DNA of 64,000 bases from Rikenellaceae bacterium (GTDB lineage Bacteria > Bacteroidota > Bacteroidia > Bacteroidales > Rikenellaceae), in NCBI GenBank assembly GCA_015059925.1, contig SUZL01000001.1, positions 310,001 to 374,000 on the forward strand, read 5' to 3'. The position numbers and the translations under genes were made by a program. This document shows, piece by piece, positions 52,836-61,760 of this stretch. The first letter of the stretch is position 1. Each line of letters begins with the position of its first letter. Under the pieces are notes generated by a model, which ran no database searches, was not told where the DNA came from, and was given only the letters and a program-made list of their open reading frames with translations.

Positions 52836-54098
52836 ATGTCACATAACACTAATCTTGCACCTGCACAAGGTGCCCGTATAACCGTCATCGATGCACTACG
52901 AGGCTTCTCTCTGTTGGGAGTTATTTTGGTGCACTTCCAGCAGCATTATAGCGTTCATTCAATGGGCCCGTTCAATGAGCACACCCCCATTTTAGCACAA
53001 TTTAATGATGCAGTATTTTGGTTTGTGCAGAATGTCCTGATGGGTCGATTTATCAATATCTTCGCCTTCCTGTTTGGTATGAGTTTCTTTATTCAGATGG
53101 ATCGTGCCGCAAAGAAGGGCATTGATTTCAGAGGTCGTTTCCTATGGCGAATGGTTATTCTGTTTGCAATAGGCATCATCGGTTCGGCATTCTATTCAGG
53201 CGATATTCTGTCGCTCTATGCAATCTATGGCGTGGTGTTGCTCCTGATTAATCCGCTCAAAAATTGGATGCTGACGGCTTTGGCCGCCCTTATATTGTTG
53301 GGTACACCCAAACTCACAACCTTTGCATACGACAAGATTACAGCACCTCCTGCTGTTGAACAGGTTGTAGAGGCTCCCGAGCGTCCTCGTATGCCCGAGA
53401 ATATGGGCGAGCGTCCTCCGTTTGTACCTGAGAAAATCACCTTTACGAAGAGTGTCGAGAACAATCTCACGCGCGGTGCGATGGAGAAGATTAATTATCA
53501 ATTCCAAGCAACCAATCGCGGTTATATCACGCTGGCTATATTCATCTTGGGCCTTATCGTCGGACGACTGCGCTTCTTCGAGACCGCTCACTTGTATATG
53601 CGCCGCAACCTGATCCTGTTCGCACTCTTCATCGCAGGTAATCTAATCTTCGGGTGGCTGGCCAACATCGTAGCGCCGGGTATGGATCCGAGTATGTGGT
53701 TCTTGCGCTCAGGGCCTCCGACACTGCAAACCATTATTGGCACAGCGCTCTTTGATGTAGAGTTGGTATTCTCATCGGCATCGCTGCTTATGGCATTTGT
53801 TATCCTCTATAACATCCCCGCCATCGGTAAGGTACTCGATGTGTTGGCTCCTTACGGCCGTATGGGTCTGACGAACTACGTTTCGCAGAGTATCATCGGC
53901 GCTTGTCTCTTTGCGATGTGGGGACTTGGCTCTACGTTTGGAGCGTGGGGATATGCAGAACTTATGATAGTCGGATTGGGTCTTTACATCTCACAGATAA
54001 TCATCAGCACTATATGGTTGCGCTACTTTAAGTATGGTCCTCTGGAGTGGTTGTGGCGCTCGGCTACATATCTTAAGTGGCAGCCATTCAAGAAATAG
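52836..54098 (+). CDS. DUF418/YeiB-family membrane protein
   Basis: The 420-residue inner-membrane protein has about nine helices. The characteristic YeiB start is GARITVIDALRGFSLLGVILVHF. The C-terminal DUF418 block contains LDVLAPYGRMGLTNYVSQSIIG and IWLRYFKYGPLEWLWRSATYLKW. A Pro-rich loop (about 165-205) faces one side of the membrane. The family is related to acyltransferase-3-like and heparan-acetyltransferase folds; its activity is unproven. It is 4 nt after the NTF2-like gene. Confidence 0.86.
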   Translation: MSHNTNLAPAQGARITVIDALRGFSLLGVILVHFQQHYSVHSMGPFNEHTPILAQFNDAVFWFVQNVLMGRFINIFAFLFGMSFFIQMDRAAKKGIDFRGRFLWRMVILFAIGIIGSAFYSGDILSLYAIYGVVLLLINPLKNWMLTALAALILLGTPKLTTFAYDKITAPPAVEQVVEAPERPRMPENMGERPPFVPEKITFTKSVENNLTRGAMEKINYQFQATNRGYITLAIFILGLIVGRLRFFETAHLYMRRNLILFALFIAGNLIFGWLANIVAPGMDPSMWFLRSGPPTLQTIIGTALFDVELVFSSASLLMAFVILYNIPAIGKVLDVLAPYGRMGLTNYVSQSIIGACLFAMWGLGSTFGAWGYAELMIVGLGLYISQIIISTIWLRYFKYGPLEWLWRSATYLKWQPFKK

Positions 54099-54130
54099 AA
54101 ATTTCGCTCATAATTAATACAGATTTTGTC

Positions 54131-54166
54131 AAGACTACCCGATGCAAGCGTTGGGTAGTCTTTTTC
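54131..54166 (+). terminator. Terminator after DUF418
   Basis: The stem AAGACTACCC/GGGTAGTCTT is followed by T5. Confidence 0.88.
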
Positions 54167-54189
54167 TTTTGGTGTAAATCGACCAAAAA

Positions 54190-54221
54190 TTTGGCACACA
54201 AGAAAAAAATATCTAATTTTG
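54190..54221 (+). promoter_or_regulatory. Promoter of the GH109-family gene
   Basis: TTTG at 54190-54193 and TAATTTTG at 54214-54221 are separated by 20 nt, matching the Bacteroidetes -33/-7 arrangement. Confidence 0.7.
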
Positions 54222-54269
54222 AATGATATTCTACACCCAAAAGCTAAGAATCTTAAAAAATAATACGCT

Positions 54270-55700
54270 ATGAAGAAATTCAACCTCCTGATTTCGCTCT
54301 GCGCAGCGCTCTTTGCGTGTGCTGTGATGCAGAGCTGCGGCAATACGGCGACAAACTCCATTGCCGGCGATAACTACCACTATTGCAACGAGAAAGGGAT
54401 GATCGTCTTCGACGAGCCTGCTCGTGTCGAGGGCCAGCAGTCGATGTTGGGATTTGCAGCCGAGCCTATTCCCGTTATTCGCGTCGGCTTCATCGGTCTT
54501 GGTATGCGCGGCCCGGGTGCTGTAAATCGTTTTACGCATCTCGAGGGCGTTGAGATCAAGGGCTTGTGTGATCTGGAGCAGAGCAATGTCGATAAGTGCC
54601 AGAAGACGCTGGCCGATGCAGGTCTGCCCGCTGCCGAGGGTTACGTTGGCCCCGAGGCTTACAAGCAGCTCTGCGAGCGCGACGACATCGACCTGATCTA
54701 CATCGCTACCGACTGGGTTAATCACACCCCCATCGCAGTCTATGCTATGGAGCACGGCAAGCACGTTGCTATCGAGGTACCCGCCGCAACCTCTATCGAG
54801 GAGTGCTGGCAGCTGGTTGATACTTCGGAGCGCACACGCCGCCACTGTATGATGCTCGAGAACTGCGTATATGACTTCTTCGAGCTCACCTGCCTCAATA
54901 TGGCACAGCAGGGTCTGTTCGGCGAGATTCTCCACGCCGAGGGTGCATATATCCACAATCTGTCGGACTATTGGAACGACTACTATGGCAACTGGCGTCT
55001 GGACTTCAACCAGAAGCATCGTGGCGATGTATATGCTACGCACGGCTTCGGTCCCGTTTGTCAGGCTTTGAATATCCACCGCGGTAACCGTTTGAACTAT
55101 CTGGTATGTATGGACACCAAGTCGGTAAATGGTCTTGAGTGGGCACAGAAGAAGATGGGCTCGACGGAGTTTGCCAATGGTGATCACACCAACACGCTTA
55201 TTAAGACTGAGCTGGGCCAGACCATTGAGCTTCAGCACAACGTCTATACTCCGCGTCCCTACAACCGTCTGTATCAGCTCACCGGCACGAAGGGCTTTGC
55301 CAATAAGTACCCCATCACGGGCTTCACGTTTATGCCCGGTCAGGTGTCCGACGAGGTTCTGCCCGCAGGCACAACGATCAATCCTCACGGATTTGTATCG
55401 GACGAGGTGAAGGAGGCCGTGCTGGCCGCATACAAGCACCCCATCCATCAGGAGATCGAGGAGAAGGCAAAGACCGTAGGTGGCCACGGCGGTATGGACT
55501 TCGTTATGGACTATCGTTTGGTTTACTGCTTGCACAACGGTCTGCCGCTGGATCAGGATGTGTATGATGCAGCCGAGTGGTCTTGCATCGGCGAGTTGTC
55601 GGCAACATCGGCCAAGCACAACAGTACTCCCGTTGCTGTTCCCGACTTTACACGCGGCGAGTGGAATAAGTTGCAGGGTGTGAAGTTCCACACAAAGTAA
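54270..55700 (+). CDS. GH109-type NAD-dependent glycosidase (Gfo/Idh/MocA fold), lipoprotein
   Basis: The 476-residue protein has a lipobox near residue 24 (AVMQSCGN). The Rossmann motif is VGFIGLGMRGPGAVNRF at about residues 70-87. Conserved GH109 segments include IYIATDWVNHTPIAVYAMEHGKHVAIEVP, NCVYDFFELTCLNMAQQG and RGDVYATHGFGPVCQ. Characterised members remove alpha-linked N-acetylgalactosamine with a bound NAD in a redox-assisted elimination. A mucin-glycan role is plausible in a gut organism. Other Gfo/Idh activities are possible. Confidence 0.88.
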   Translation: MKKFNLLISLCAALFACAVMQSCGNTATNSIAGDNYHYCNEKGMIVFDEPARVEGQQSMLGFAAEPIPVIRVGFIGLGMRGPGAVNRFTHLEGVEIKGLCDLEQSNVDKCQKTLADAGLPAAEGYVGPEAYKQLCERDDIDLIYIATDWVNHTPIAVYAMEHGKHVAIEVPAATSIEECWQLVDTSERTRRHCMMLENCVYDFFELTCLNMAQQGLFGEILHAEGAYIHNLSDYWNDYYGNWRLDFNQKHRGDVYATHGFGPVCQALNIHRGNRLNYLVCMDTKSVNGLEWAQKKMGSTEFANGDHTNTLIKTELGQTIELQHNVYTPRPYNRLYQLTGTKGFANKYPITGFTFMPGQVSDEVLPAGTTINPHGFVSDEVKEAVLAAYKHPIHQEIEEKAKTVGGHGGMDFVMDYRLVYCLHNGLPLDQDVYDAAEWSCIGELSATSAKHNSTPVAVPDFTRGEWNKLQGVKFHTK

Positions 55701-55716
55701 TTTATAGTAATTAAAT

Positions 55717-55751
55717 AAAAAAGGTGTCCAACTGCATTGGACACCTTTTTT
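55717..55751. terminator. Bidirectional terminator
   Basis: The hairpin AAAAAGGTGTCCA/TGGACACCTTTTT lies between the GH109 gene (plus) and the hypothetical gene ending at 55750 (minus). Confidence 0.9.
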
Positions 55752-56175
55752 ATTTAGGTCTATTCAACGGGAATGACAGCACCTCGGCCGATGGATAATC
55801 CTCCGACGGATATGGCGAAAACGGCGACGCCTGCCCCGTAGAGAATGTTATGCCCCACAGAGTTATCGACCGCCGATATACATCCCAGAGGGGAATCTCA
55901 TACTCAAATCGGATCTTCTCATATCGCGGCCGCTCGGGCGAGGTATCGAAATTTCTGTCGTGCAGTGGATCGGGCAGCGCAAGCCAACGGTAGGCCATTG
56001 AGTCGAACGCCCATCCCTCGGATGGCATCGTGGGCAGGGAGTCGATCTCGTACCACAACGTATCGCCACTCACCCATCGGCGCGGCTCCTGCGCCACGAC
56101 CTTGGGCCGATTACAGAGAATAAAACAGATGACGGCAGCTGTCGCCACAAATAAAGAGGTAAGAAAATATTTCAC
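55750..56175 (-). CDS. Hypothetical protein with N-terminal membrane segment
   Basis: The 141-residue protein starts MKYFLTSLFVATAAVICFILC (one signal anchor or signal peptide). A globular part is rich in Trp, Tyr and Pro (DTLWYEIDSLPTMPSEGW; EIPLWDVYRRSITLWGI). I do not recognise the family. It lies 9 nt after recO and ends the ispG-recO unit. A periplasmic location is inferred from the N-terminus. Confidence 0.7.
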   Translation of the reverse strand: MKYFLTSLFVATAAVICFILCNRPKVVAQEPRRWVSGDTLWYEIDSLPTMPSEGWAFDSMAYRWLALPDPLHDRNFDTSPERPRYEKIRFEYEIPLWDVYRRSITLWGITFSTGQASPFSPYPSEDYPSAEVLSFPLNRPK

Positions 56176-56184
56176 TTCACTGAC

Positions 56185-56907
56185 CTAAAACAACTCTTGC
56201 AAAATCCTAATCGATTGCACGGAGTTGATCGTGTCGAGATGGTAAGAGTAGTAGGCCATCAGAGCCGACAGAAAATCTACTCTCTGGTGGCGATTGAGTC
56301 CCACTTCGGCCAAATATCGCACGTCGCACTCCAGCATATCGCGCAGAATGAGAGCGTTTTCTTGTGAGATGCGATATTCGCGCGGGGGGCACTCGCGTGT
56401 GAAATGGCCCTCGGCAATGTTAAACCACGCCTCGGGCATATACTCGTTTCCGGGCGAGAAACCCAGAAAACGGCACAGATGCGACAGAAACCAGAGATGG
56501 AAATTGGCCACACCCTCGGTTGCTGCATCGAGCGCCTCGACAGAGCCCCAAACGAAGTCGAAGAGCATCTCATTCGCCTCACTCTCCTTGACAAGACGGT
56601 GCAAAACCTCTGCCATAAAGAGTGCTATGGTCGATTTTTTCACATCGAACGGGATAGACTGCAGCACCAGCCCCGCGTGGACCTCGCCAAAGCGATGCAT
56701 ATCCATCTTCGTGCTGGTCAGGCCCTCGAATTCGAGAGCGAACATAGGCTGAAACAGAGCGAGTTTGGCGTTGCGCGAACGACCACCCAACCCCTGCACC
56801 ATATAGCTCTGACGGCCGTGCGAGGAGGTGAGCATCTGCACGATAAGGCCCTTTTCGCCATACTTCAGCGTGCCCAGCACAACGCCCCGCGCCGTATATC
56901 GTTTCAT
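56185..56907 (-). CDS. recO: DNA repair protein RecO
   Basis: The protein is 240 residues from the ATG at 56907 (MKRYTARGVVLGTLKYGEKGLIVQMLTSSHGRQSYMVQG), which matches the usual RecO start. A longer frame up to 56943 would overlap ispG and add no recognisable residues. The OB fold (about 1-80) and a helical C-terminal domain are present. The Cys cluster that binds zinc in some RecO proteins is absent. RecO loads RecA with RecR in gap repair. It follows ispG by 20 nt. Confidence 0.9.
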   Translation of the reverse strand: MKRYTARGVVLGTLKYGEKGLIVQMLTSSHGRQSYMVQGLGGRSRNAKLALFQPMFALEFEGLTSTKMDMHRFGEVHAGLVLQSIPFDVKKSTIALFMAEVLHRLVKESEANEMLFDFVWGSVEALDAATEGVANFHLWFLSHLCRFLGFSPGNEYMPEAWFNIAEGHFTRECPPREYRISQENALILRDMLECDVRYLAEVGLNRHQRVDFLSALMAYYSYHLDTINSVQSIRILQELF

Positions 56908-56927
56908 CGCCTGACCCGCCATCCTAC

Positions 56928-58409
56928 CTATGCATCTTGCCAATCGCCGTTGGCCTTAATCAGTTCTATGAGGCGATCGATTGCCTCCTCCTGCGGAATG
57001 TTGCGCTCGACAATCTCGCGGCCCTTGTAGAGCGTAATGCGCCCTGCGGCAGCGCCCACATATCCATAATCGGCATCAGCCATCTCGCCCGGGCCATTGA
57101 CGATGCAACCCATAATTCCGATCTTGAGATTCTTCAGATGCGACGTGCGGCTCTTGATGTCGGCCAATGTCTTCTCAATATCGTACAACGTGCGACCACA
57201 ACTCGGGCAGGCGATATACTCCGTATGCGAGAAGCGCACGCGCGCCGCCTGCAGAATCATAAGTTCAATATCACGAATCTCGTCAGATGAGAGCGCGGGA
57301 GCATCCACCCAAATGCCATCGGCCAAACCGTCCAAGAACAACACGCCCAAATCTGCCGCCGCCTTAACAGCCACTACCTCGACATCCTCGTCGTCATAAC
57401 GACGCTTCACGACAACGGGTTGCGTCTGCTCCATATTAAGGATTGCGGCACGCAACTCGGCCGTAGGATTGTTGCTGACGGCCTCGACAACGCAGAACTC
57501 ATCGGACAGTTCATCGTGCGTAATGGGAGTCATCACATCTGTGCGGCGCACAAACTCCGTCGGGTGGTAACGCTCGGGATGCAGCACCTCGAACACGCCC
57601 TCGCGCGAGGCATAATGTTCGACAAGCAGCTTTGCCACAGGCACTTCGTTCTCGGGAGCCTCGGTGAGCGAGACACGAATCGTATCGCCTATTCCGTCCG
57701 AGAGCAGCGCGCCGATACCCACAGCGCTCTTGATACGACCCTCGAGGCCATTGCCCGCCTCGGTTACTCCGAGGTGGATGGGATAGGTCATACCCTCGCT
57801 CTCCATCGCCTCGACCAGCAGGCGGTAGGCGTGCACCATCACGCGCGTATTGCTCGACTTCATCGACACGACCACCTGATCGAAATCCTCGCGGCGGCAA
57901 ACCCTCAAAAACTCCATTGCCGAGTGAACCATACCCTCGGGCGTGTCGCCCCACTCGTCGAAGACACGCTTTGCAAGCGAGCCGTGATTAACACCTATGC
58001 GCAACGCTACGCCGCGCTCGCGGCACTGGGCGATAAGCGCCTCCAGCTCGCCATTCGAGGTGCGGTAGTTACCCGGATTGATGCGCACCTTATCAACATA
58101 ACGCGCTGCGATTGAGGCTACTTCGGGAACGAAGTGAATATCGGCAACAATGGCCGTATCGTAACCATCCTCGCGGATCTTTGCCACGATCGACTCCAAA
58201 TTCTCACCCTCGCGACGCCCCTGCGCCGTCAGGCGAACGATGGGCGCACCGGCATCGGCTATGCGCTTGATCTGCTCGACACTCTTCTGCGTGTCGGCCG
58301 TCGGGGTGTTGGTCATCGACTGCACAGCTATCGGATGCTGCGATCCTATTTTGGTCTGCCCGATACGCACCTCGTGCGCCTCGCGGCGAGAAAATTCGTT
58401 TAGATTCAT
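56928..58409 (-). CDS. ispG: 4-hydroxy-3-methylbut-2-en-1-yl diphosphate synthase
   Basis: The 493-residue enzyme catalyses the penultimate MEP-pathway step using a [4Fe-4S] cluster. The TIM-barrel start is HEVRIGQTKIGSQHPIAVQSM. The cluster cysteines are Cys401 and Cys404 (CPSCGRT) and Cys435 (GIMGCIVNGPGEM). Between the barrel (to about 265) and the cluster domain lies an inserted region of about 135 residues. That is shorter than the insert I would expect in long plant- and Bacteroidetes-type enzymes (about 600 residues or more), but longer than in E. coli (about 370 total). Confidence 0.94.
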   Translation of the reverse strand: MNLNEFSRREAHEVRIGQTKIGSQHPIAVQSMTNTPTADTQKSVEQIKRIADAGAPIVRLTAQGRREGENLESIVAKIREDGYDTAIVADIHFVPEVASIAARYVDKVRINPGNYRTSNGELEALIAQCRERGVALRIGVNHGSLAKRVFDEWGDTPEGMVHSAMEFLRVCRREDFDQVVVSMKSSNTRVMVHAYRLLVEAMESEGMTYPIHLGVTEAGNGLEGRIKSAVGIGALLSDGIGDTIRVSLTEAPENEVPVAKLLVEHYASREGVFEVLHPERYHPTEFVRRTDVMTPITHDELSDEFCVVEAVSNNPTAELRAAILNMEQTQPVVVKRRYDDEDVEVVAVKAAADLGVLFLDGLADGIWVDAPALSSDEIRDIELMILQAARVRFSHTEYIACPSCGRTLYDIEKTLADIKSRTSHLKNLKIGIMGCIVNGPGEMADADYGYVGAAAGRITLYKGREIVERNIPQEEAIDRLIELIKANGDWQDA

Positions 58410-58446
58410 ATTTTAATTTTTGAGGCTCACGAGCCAAATCTTCCTA

Positions 58447-58454
58447 CAAAGATA
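58447..58454 (-). promoter_or_regulatory. Promoter of ispG-recO
   Basis: The minus-strand -7 box TATCTTTG lies 37 nt before the ispG ATG. Confidence 0.62.
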
Positions 58455-58492
58455 ACGAAACGGAGTGAGTTTTATCGCTCTGCGATAGAAAA

Positions 58493-58525
58493 TTTGGCAT
58501 ATCTCGCAAAATTGGCTTACCTTTG
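58493..58525 (+). promoter_or_regulatory. Promoter of the GH125 gene
   Basis: TTTG at 58493-58496 and TACCTTTG at 58518-58525 have a 21-nt spacer. The box lies 31 nt before the GH125 ATG. Confidence 0.68.
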
Positions 58526-58556
58526 AGCCAAATAAAAACCAAATTATCTTACGATT

Positions 58557-60053
58557 ATGAAATTTTTAACCCATCTTCTCACTCTGGCTACGGCTATTAT
58601 GCTCATCGGCTGTGCCGAATCGCAAAATAACAGCGCAACTGTGTCGGAGCCCCTTACCGACTACTCGGCCATAGCTCCCGCAGCTGCTCCCATCGTCGAT
58701 GGCGAGTATGTATGCCAGCGCCCCGCAGCGGAGGATCGTCTCTTCACCTCGCAGGCCGTAGAGGCCGAGATCGAGCGCGTCAAGAGCCTGCTTACAAATC
58801 CCCGTCTGGCGTGGATGTTCTCGAACTGCTTCCCCAACACGCTCGACACCACCGTACACTACCGCAAGGACGAGAACGGCGAGAACGACACGTTCGTATA
58901 TACGGGCGACATTCACGCTATGTGGCTGCGCGACTCAGCGGCTCAGGTGTGGCCCTACGTTCAGTATGCCAACGACGATGCCGAGTTGAAGGCTATGCTG
59001 GCAGGCGTTATCAATCGCCAGTTCAAGTGCATCAACATCGACCCCTACGCCAACGCATTCAACGACGGCCCGACGGACGGCGAGTGGCAGCGAGATTACA
59101 CCGATATGAAACTCGAGTTGCACGAGCGCAAGTACGAAATCGACTCGCTCTGCTACCCCATCCGCTTGGCCTACCACTATTGGCTCACGACGGGCGACAC
59201 GTCAATCTTTGGCGAGGAGTGGATCGAGGCTATCACAAACATTCTCAAGACTTTCCGCGAGCAACAGCGTAAGGATGGCAAGGGCCCCTACACGTTCCGC
59301 CGCGTAACTGATCGTCAGTTCGACACCCTCTCGAACGATGGCTACGGCGCACCCGTCAATCCCGTAGGACTGATCGTATCGAGCTTCCGTCCCTCGGACG
59401 ACGCTACCGTTCTGCAGTTCCTCGTACCCTCTAATTTCTTTGCCGTATCGGCTCTGAACAAGGCTGCCGAGATTCTGACCAAAGTAAATAAGAACGAGCA
59501 GCTGGCCGCAGAGTGCACCGCACTCGCTTCGGAGGTGAGCGCTGCGCTTGAGGAGTATGCCATCTACGACCACCCCACCTTCGGCAAGATCTACTCGTTC
59601 GAGGTCGATGGCTTCGGCAACCACCACCTGATGGACGATGCCAACGTACCGAGCCTGCTGGCGATGGATTACCTCAACCCCGAGGTTATCGACAGCGAGA
59701 TCTATGCTGCTACGCGCCGCTTCGTATGGAGCCAGAGCAACCCCTACTTCTTCCGAGGCAAGGCTGGCGAGGGCATCGGTGGCCCGCACATCGGCTACGA
59801 TATGGCTTGGCCTATGAGTATTATGATGAAGGCCTTTACGAGCCACGACGAGGCCGAGATCAAGTGGTGCATCGAGATGCTGATGCGCACCGATGCCGGT
59901 ACGGGCTTTATGCACGAGTCGTTCAACGTGGATGATCCCAGCAACTTCACCCGCAAGTGGTTTGCTTGGCAGAACACGCTTTTCGGCGAGTTGATCGTAA
60001 AGCAGATCGCAGAGGGCCGCTTGGATATGCTCAACTCGATCGAGATTAAGTAA
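58557..60053 (+). CDS. GH125 exo-alpha-1,6-mannosidase, lipoprotein
   Basis: The 498-residue protein has a lipobox near residue 19 (IMLIGCAES). GH125 (formerly DUF1237) is identified by NCFPNTLDTTVHY, TGDIHAMWLRDSAAQVWPYV and INRQFKCINIDPYANAFN, and by the later HIGYDMAWPMSIMMKA and DAGTGFMHESFNVDDP. The enzyme removes alpha-1,6-linked mannose from N-glycan-like chains without a metal. It stands alone with its own promoter and terminator, not inside a visible polysaccharide locus. Confidence 0.93.
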   Translation: MKFLTHLLTLATAIMLIGCAESQNNSATVSEPLTDYSAIAPAAAPIVDGEYVCQRPAAEDRLFTSQAVEAEIERVKSLLTNPRLAWMFSNCFPNTLDTTVHYRKDENGENDTFVYTGDIHAMWLRDSAAQVWPYVQYANDDAELKAMLAGVINRQFKCINIDPYANAFNDGPTDGEWQRDYTDMKLELHERKYEIDSLCYPIRLAYHYWLTTGDTSIFGEEWIEAITNILKTFREQQRKDGKGPYTFRRVTDRQFDTLSNDGYGAPVNPVGLIVSSFRPSDDATVLQFLVPSNFFAVSALNKAAEILTKVNKNEQLAAECTALASEVSAALEEYAIYDHPTFGKIYSFEVDGFGNHHLMDDANVPSLLAMDYLNPEVIDSEIYAATRRFVWSQSNPYFFRGKAGEGIGGPHIGYDMAWPMSIMMKAFTSHDEAEIKWCIEMLMRTDAGTGFMHESFNVDDPSNFTRKWFAWQNTLFGELIVKQIAEGRLDMLNSIEIK

Positions 60054-60072
60054 ATCGTCGTACCATACAAAC

Positions 60073-60106
60073 AAAAAATCCTGCTCTTGCGGAGCAGGAT
60101 TTTTTC
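60073..60106. terminator. Bidirectional terminator
   Basis: The stem ATCCTGCTC/GAGCAGGAT is flanked by A6 and T6. It separates the GH125 gene (plus) from the rubrerythrin gene (minus). Confidence 0.9.
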
Positions 60107-60121
60107 TTATAAACCTATCTA

Positions 60122-60673
60122 TTACTTGAAGTAACGCTTGTAAAGACCCTGGAAGCCGGCACCGTGACGAGCCTCGTCCTTAGCCATCTCGTGGATGGTG
60201 TCGTGGATAGCATCCAGATTCTCCTGCTTAGCCAGAACTGCCAGACGGAACTTATCCTCGCAAGCACCCTCCTCAGCGTTCATACGCTTGTAGAGATTGG
60301 TCTTGGTATCCCATACAACCTCACCGATCAACTCAGCGATCTTCGATGCGTGCTCTGCCTCCTCCCAAGCGTAGCGCTTGAAAGCCTCGGCAACCTCGGG
60401 ATAACCCTCGCGGTCAGCCTGACGGCTCATTGCAAGGTACATACCTACCTCGGTACACTCACCCATAAAGTGCTCCTGCAAGCCCTTCCAGAGCTCCTCG
60501 CTCGCACCCTTACCATCACCTAACTTATGCTCAGTAGCGAACTCCAACTCGCCATCCTTCTCCTCTACCTCAACGAACTTCTCAGCGGGAACCTTGCAAA
60601 GCGGACACTTCTCGGGAGCCGCATCACCCTCGTGAATATAACCACATACGGTACAACGAAATTTCTTTGCCAT
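60122..60673 (-). CDS. Rubrerythrin, reversed domain order
   Basis: The 183-residue non-haem iron peroxidase protects anaerobes from hydrogen peroxide. An N-terminal rubredoxin domain holds Cys7, Cys10, Cys23 and Cys26 ([14 protein letters not shown]). The diiron ferritin-like domain follows, with the EhfmgECTE helix, [10 protein letters not shown] and the C-terminal DEARHG. In classical rubrerythrin the rubredoxin is C-terminal; this is the reverse layout. It has its own promoter at 60726-60733. Confidence 0.94.
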   Translation of the reverse strand: MAKKFRCTVCGYIHEGDAAPEKCPLCKVPAEKFVEVEEKDGELEFATEHKLGDGKGASEELWKGLQEHFMGECTEVGMYLAMSRQADREGYPEVAEAFKRYAWEEAEHASKIAELIGEVVWDTKTNLYKRMNAEEGACEDKFRLAVLAKQENLDAIHDTIHEMAKDEARHGAGFQGLYKRYFK

Positions 60674-60725
60674 AATCTTAAAGTTTTAATTGTTTGTTCT
60701 TATAGTTTGTTTTGTTTTTCTACTG

Positions 60726-60733
60726 CAAATATA
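60726..60733 (-). promoter_or_regulatory. Promoter of rubrerythrin
   Basis: The minus-strand -7 box TATATTTG lies 52 nt before the ATG at 60673. Confidence 0.62.
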
Positions 60734-60797
60734 GGCTGTTTTTCGTGCTTTGCAATAGGTTTTCGATAACAAATTTTTATCCAACCATAAATCCTGC

Positions 60798-61760
60798 TTA
60801 TGATACCTCGGCCTGAGATATCAACTCCTCGATGTAAGCCACATCGACACAATCCTTTGCCATCACGCGCTTTCCGCTATCGAGCAGATACAACGACGGG
60901 ATGGCCCGCAGATCGTACAAACGCTCACGCTCGATCACCTGTCCCTCATTGTAGGCACATATCCACGCCGAGGGGTAGTCGGCAAGATGTTCGCGCCACG
61001 CCTCAAGATCCGCATCGGGATAGATCACCAGCACCTTCAGCGTGCCGCGCTCGATAAGTTCGTTCATTAGGGGCGACGACTGAATCTGCTCGCTCACATC
61101 GCGGCACATCGGGCAGCCGGGGTTGCTTATAAATATAAGGAGATAGTCGGCCTTAATATCGTACATCTGCGCCGTACGGCCCGATGCAAGCGTATAACTA
61201 AAGTCGTTGGCCGCACGCCCTACCCTATTCTGGCGGGCAATCTCGAGGTCGTGTTCATAGGGCAGGCGCTCCAGCTCATCGTAGAAAGGAGAGGCCACAG
61301 CAGCCTCCAGTACGGGGATATACTTCTCATCGTCGCGCAGCGGAGAGTTAGGATCGTGCAGCACAACCTCGGCCAACATCATAAAATAGTCGAACATCCG
61401 CCGCGAAGTAGAGGCGCGCGACATAAGACGCGACATAGCCTTAGAGGCCAATGAGTCGGGAACATACCCCGCCGCATAAACGGCAAAGGCTGTTGCCATA
61501 TGCGACGTGTCCACCTCGGCAATAAAGGTCGTATCGGCAAAGTCGAATCGATCCCAATAGTGCTCAACCATATAGGCCTGATGTTCACTCTCGGTGAGTG
61601 TTGCCGGCGGCAACGCAGGAATAAACGTGCGAGCGGTCATTGCGCGCGACTCTCCCATCGGCGGCTCCCCATCGCTCCTGCCTGCCCCCGCCTGCCGACC
61701 ACAAGAGATGGCCAACAAAGCAACGGCCACTATAAATATATGTATTGCCTTATTCATCAT
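60798..61760 (-). CDS. DUF5106-type lipoprotein with thioredoxin domain
   Basis: The 320-residue protein has a lipobox near residue 20 (LLAISCGRQ). A helical DUF5106 region spans about 50-185 (HYWDRFDFADTTFI). A TlpA-like domain carries the redox motif CPMC in ISNPGCPMCRDVSE and the cis-Pro segment RAIPSLYLLD. It is a periplasmic thiol oxidoreductase, presumably anchored in the envelope. Its ATG overlaps the sirtuin stop by one base (TAATG). Confidence 0.87.
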   Translation of the reverse strand: MMNKAIHIFIVAVALLAISCGRQAGAGRSDGEPPMGESRAMTARTFIPALPPATLTESEHQAYMVEHYWDRFDFADTTFIAEVDTSHMATAFAVYAAGYVPDSLASKAMSRLMSRASTSRRMFDYFMMLAEVVLHDPNSPLRDDEKYIPVLEAAVASPFYDELERLPYEHDLEIARQNRVGRAANDFSYTLASGRTAQMYDIKADYLLIFISNPGCPMCRDVSEQIQSSPLMNELIERGTLKVLVIYPDADLEAWREHLADYPSAWICAYNEGQVIERERLYDLRAIPSLYLLDSGKRVMAKDCVDVAYIEELISQAEVS

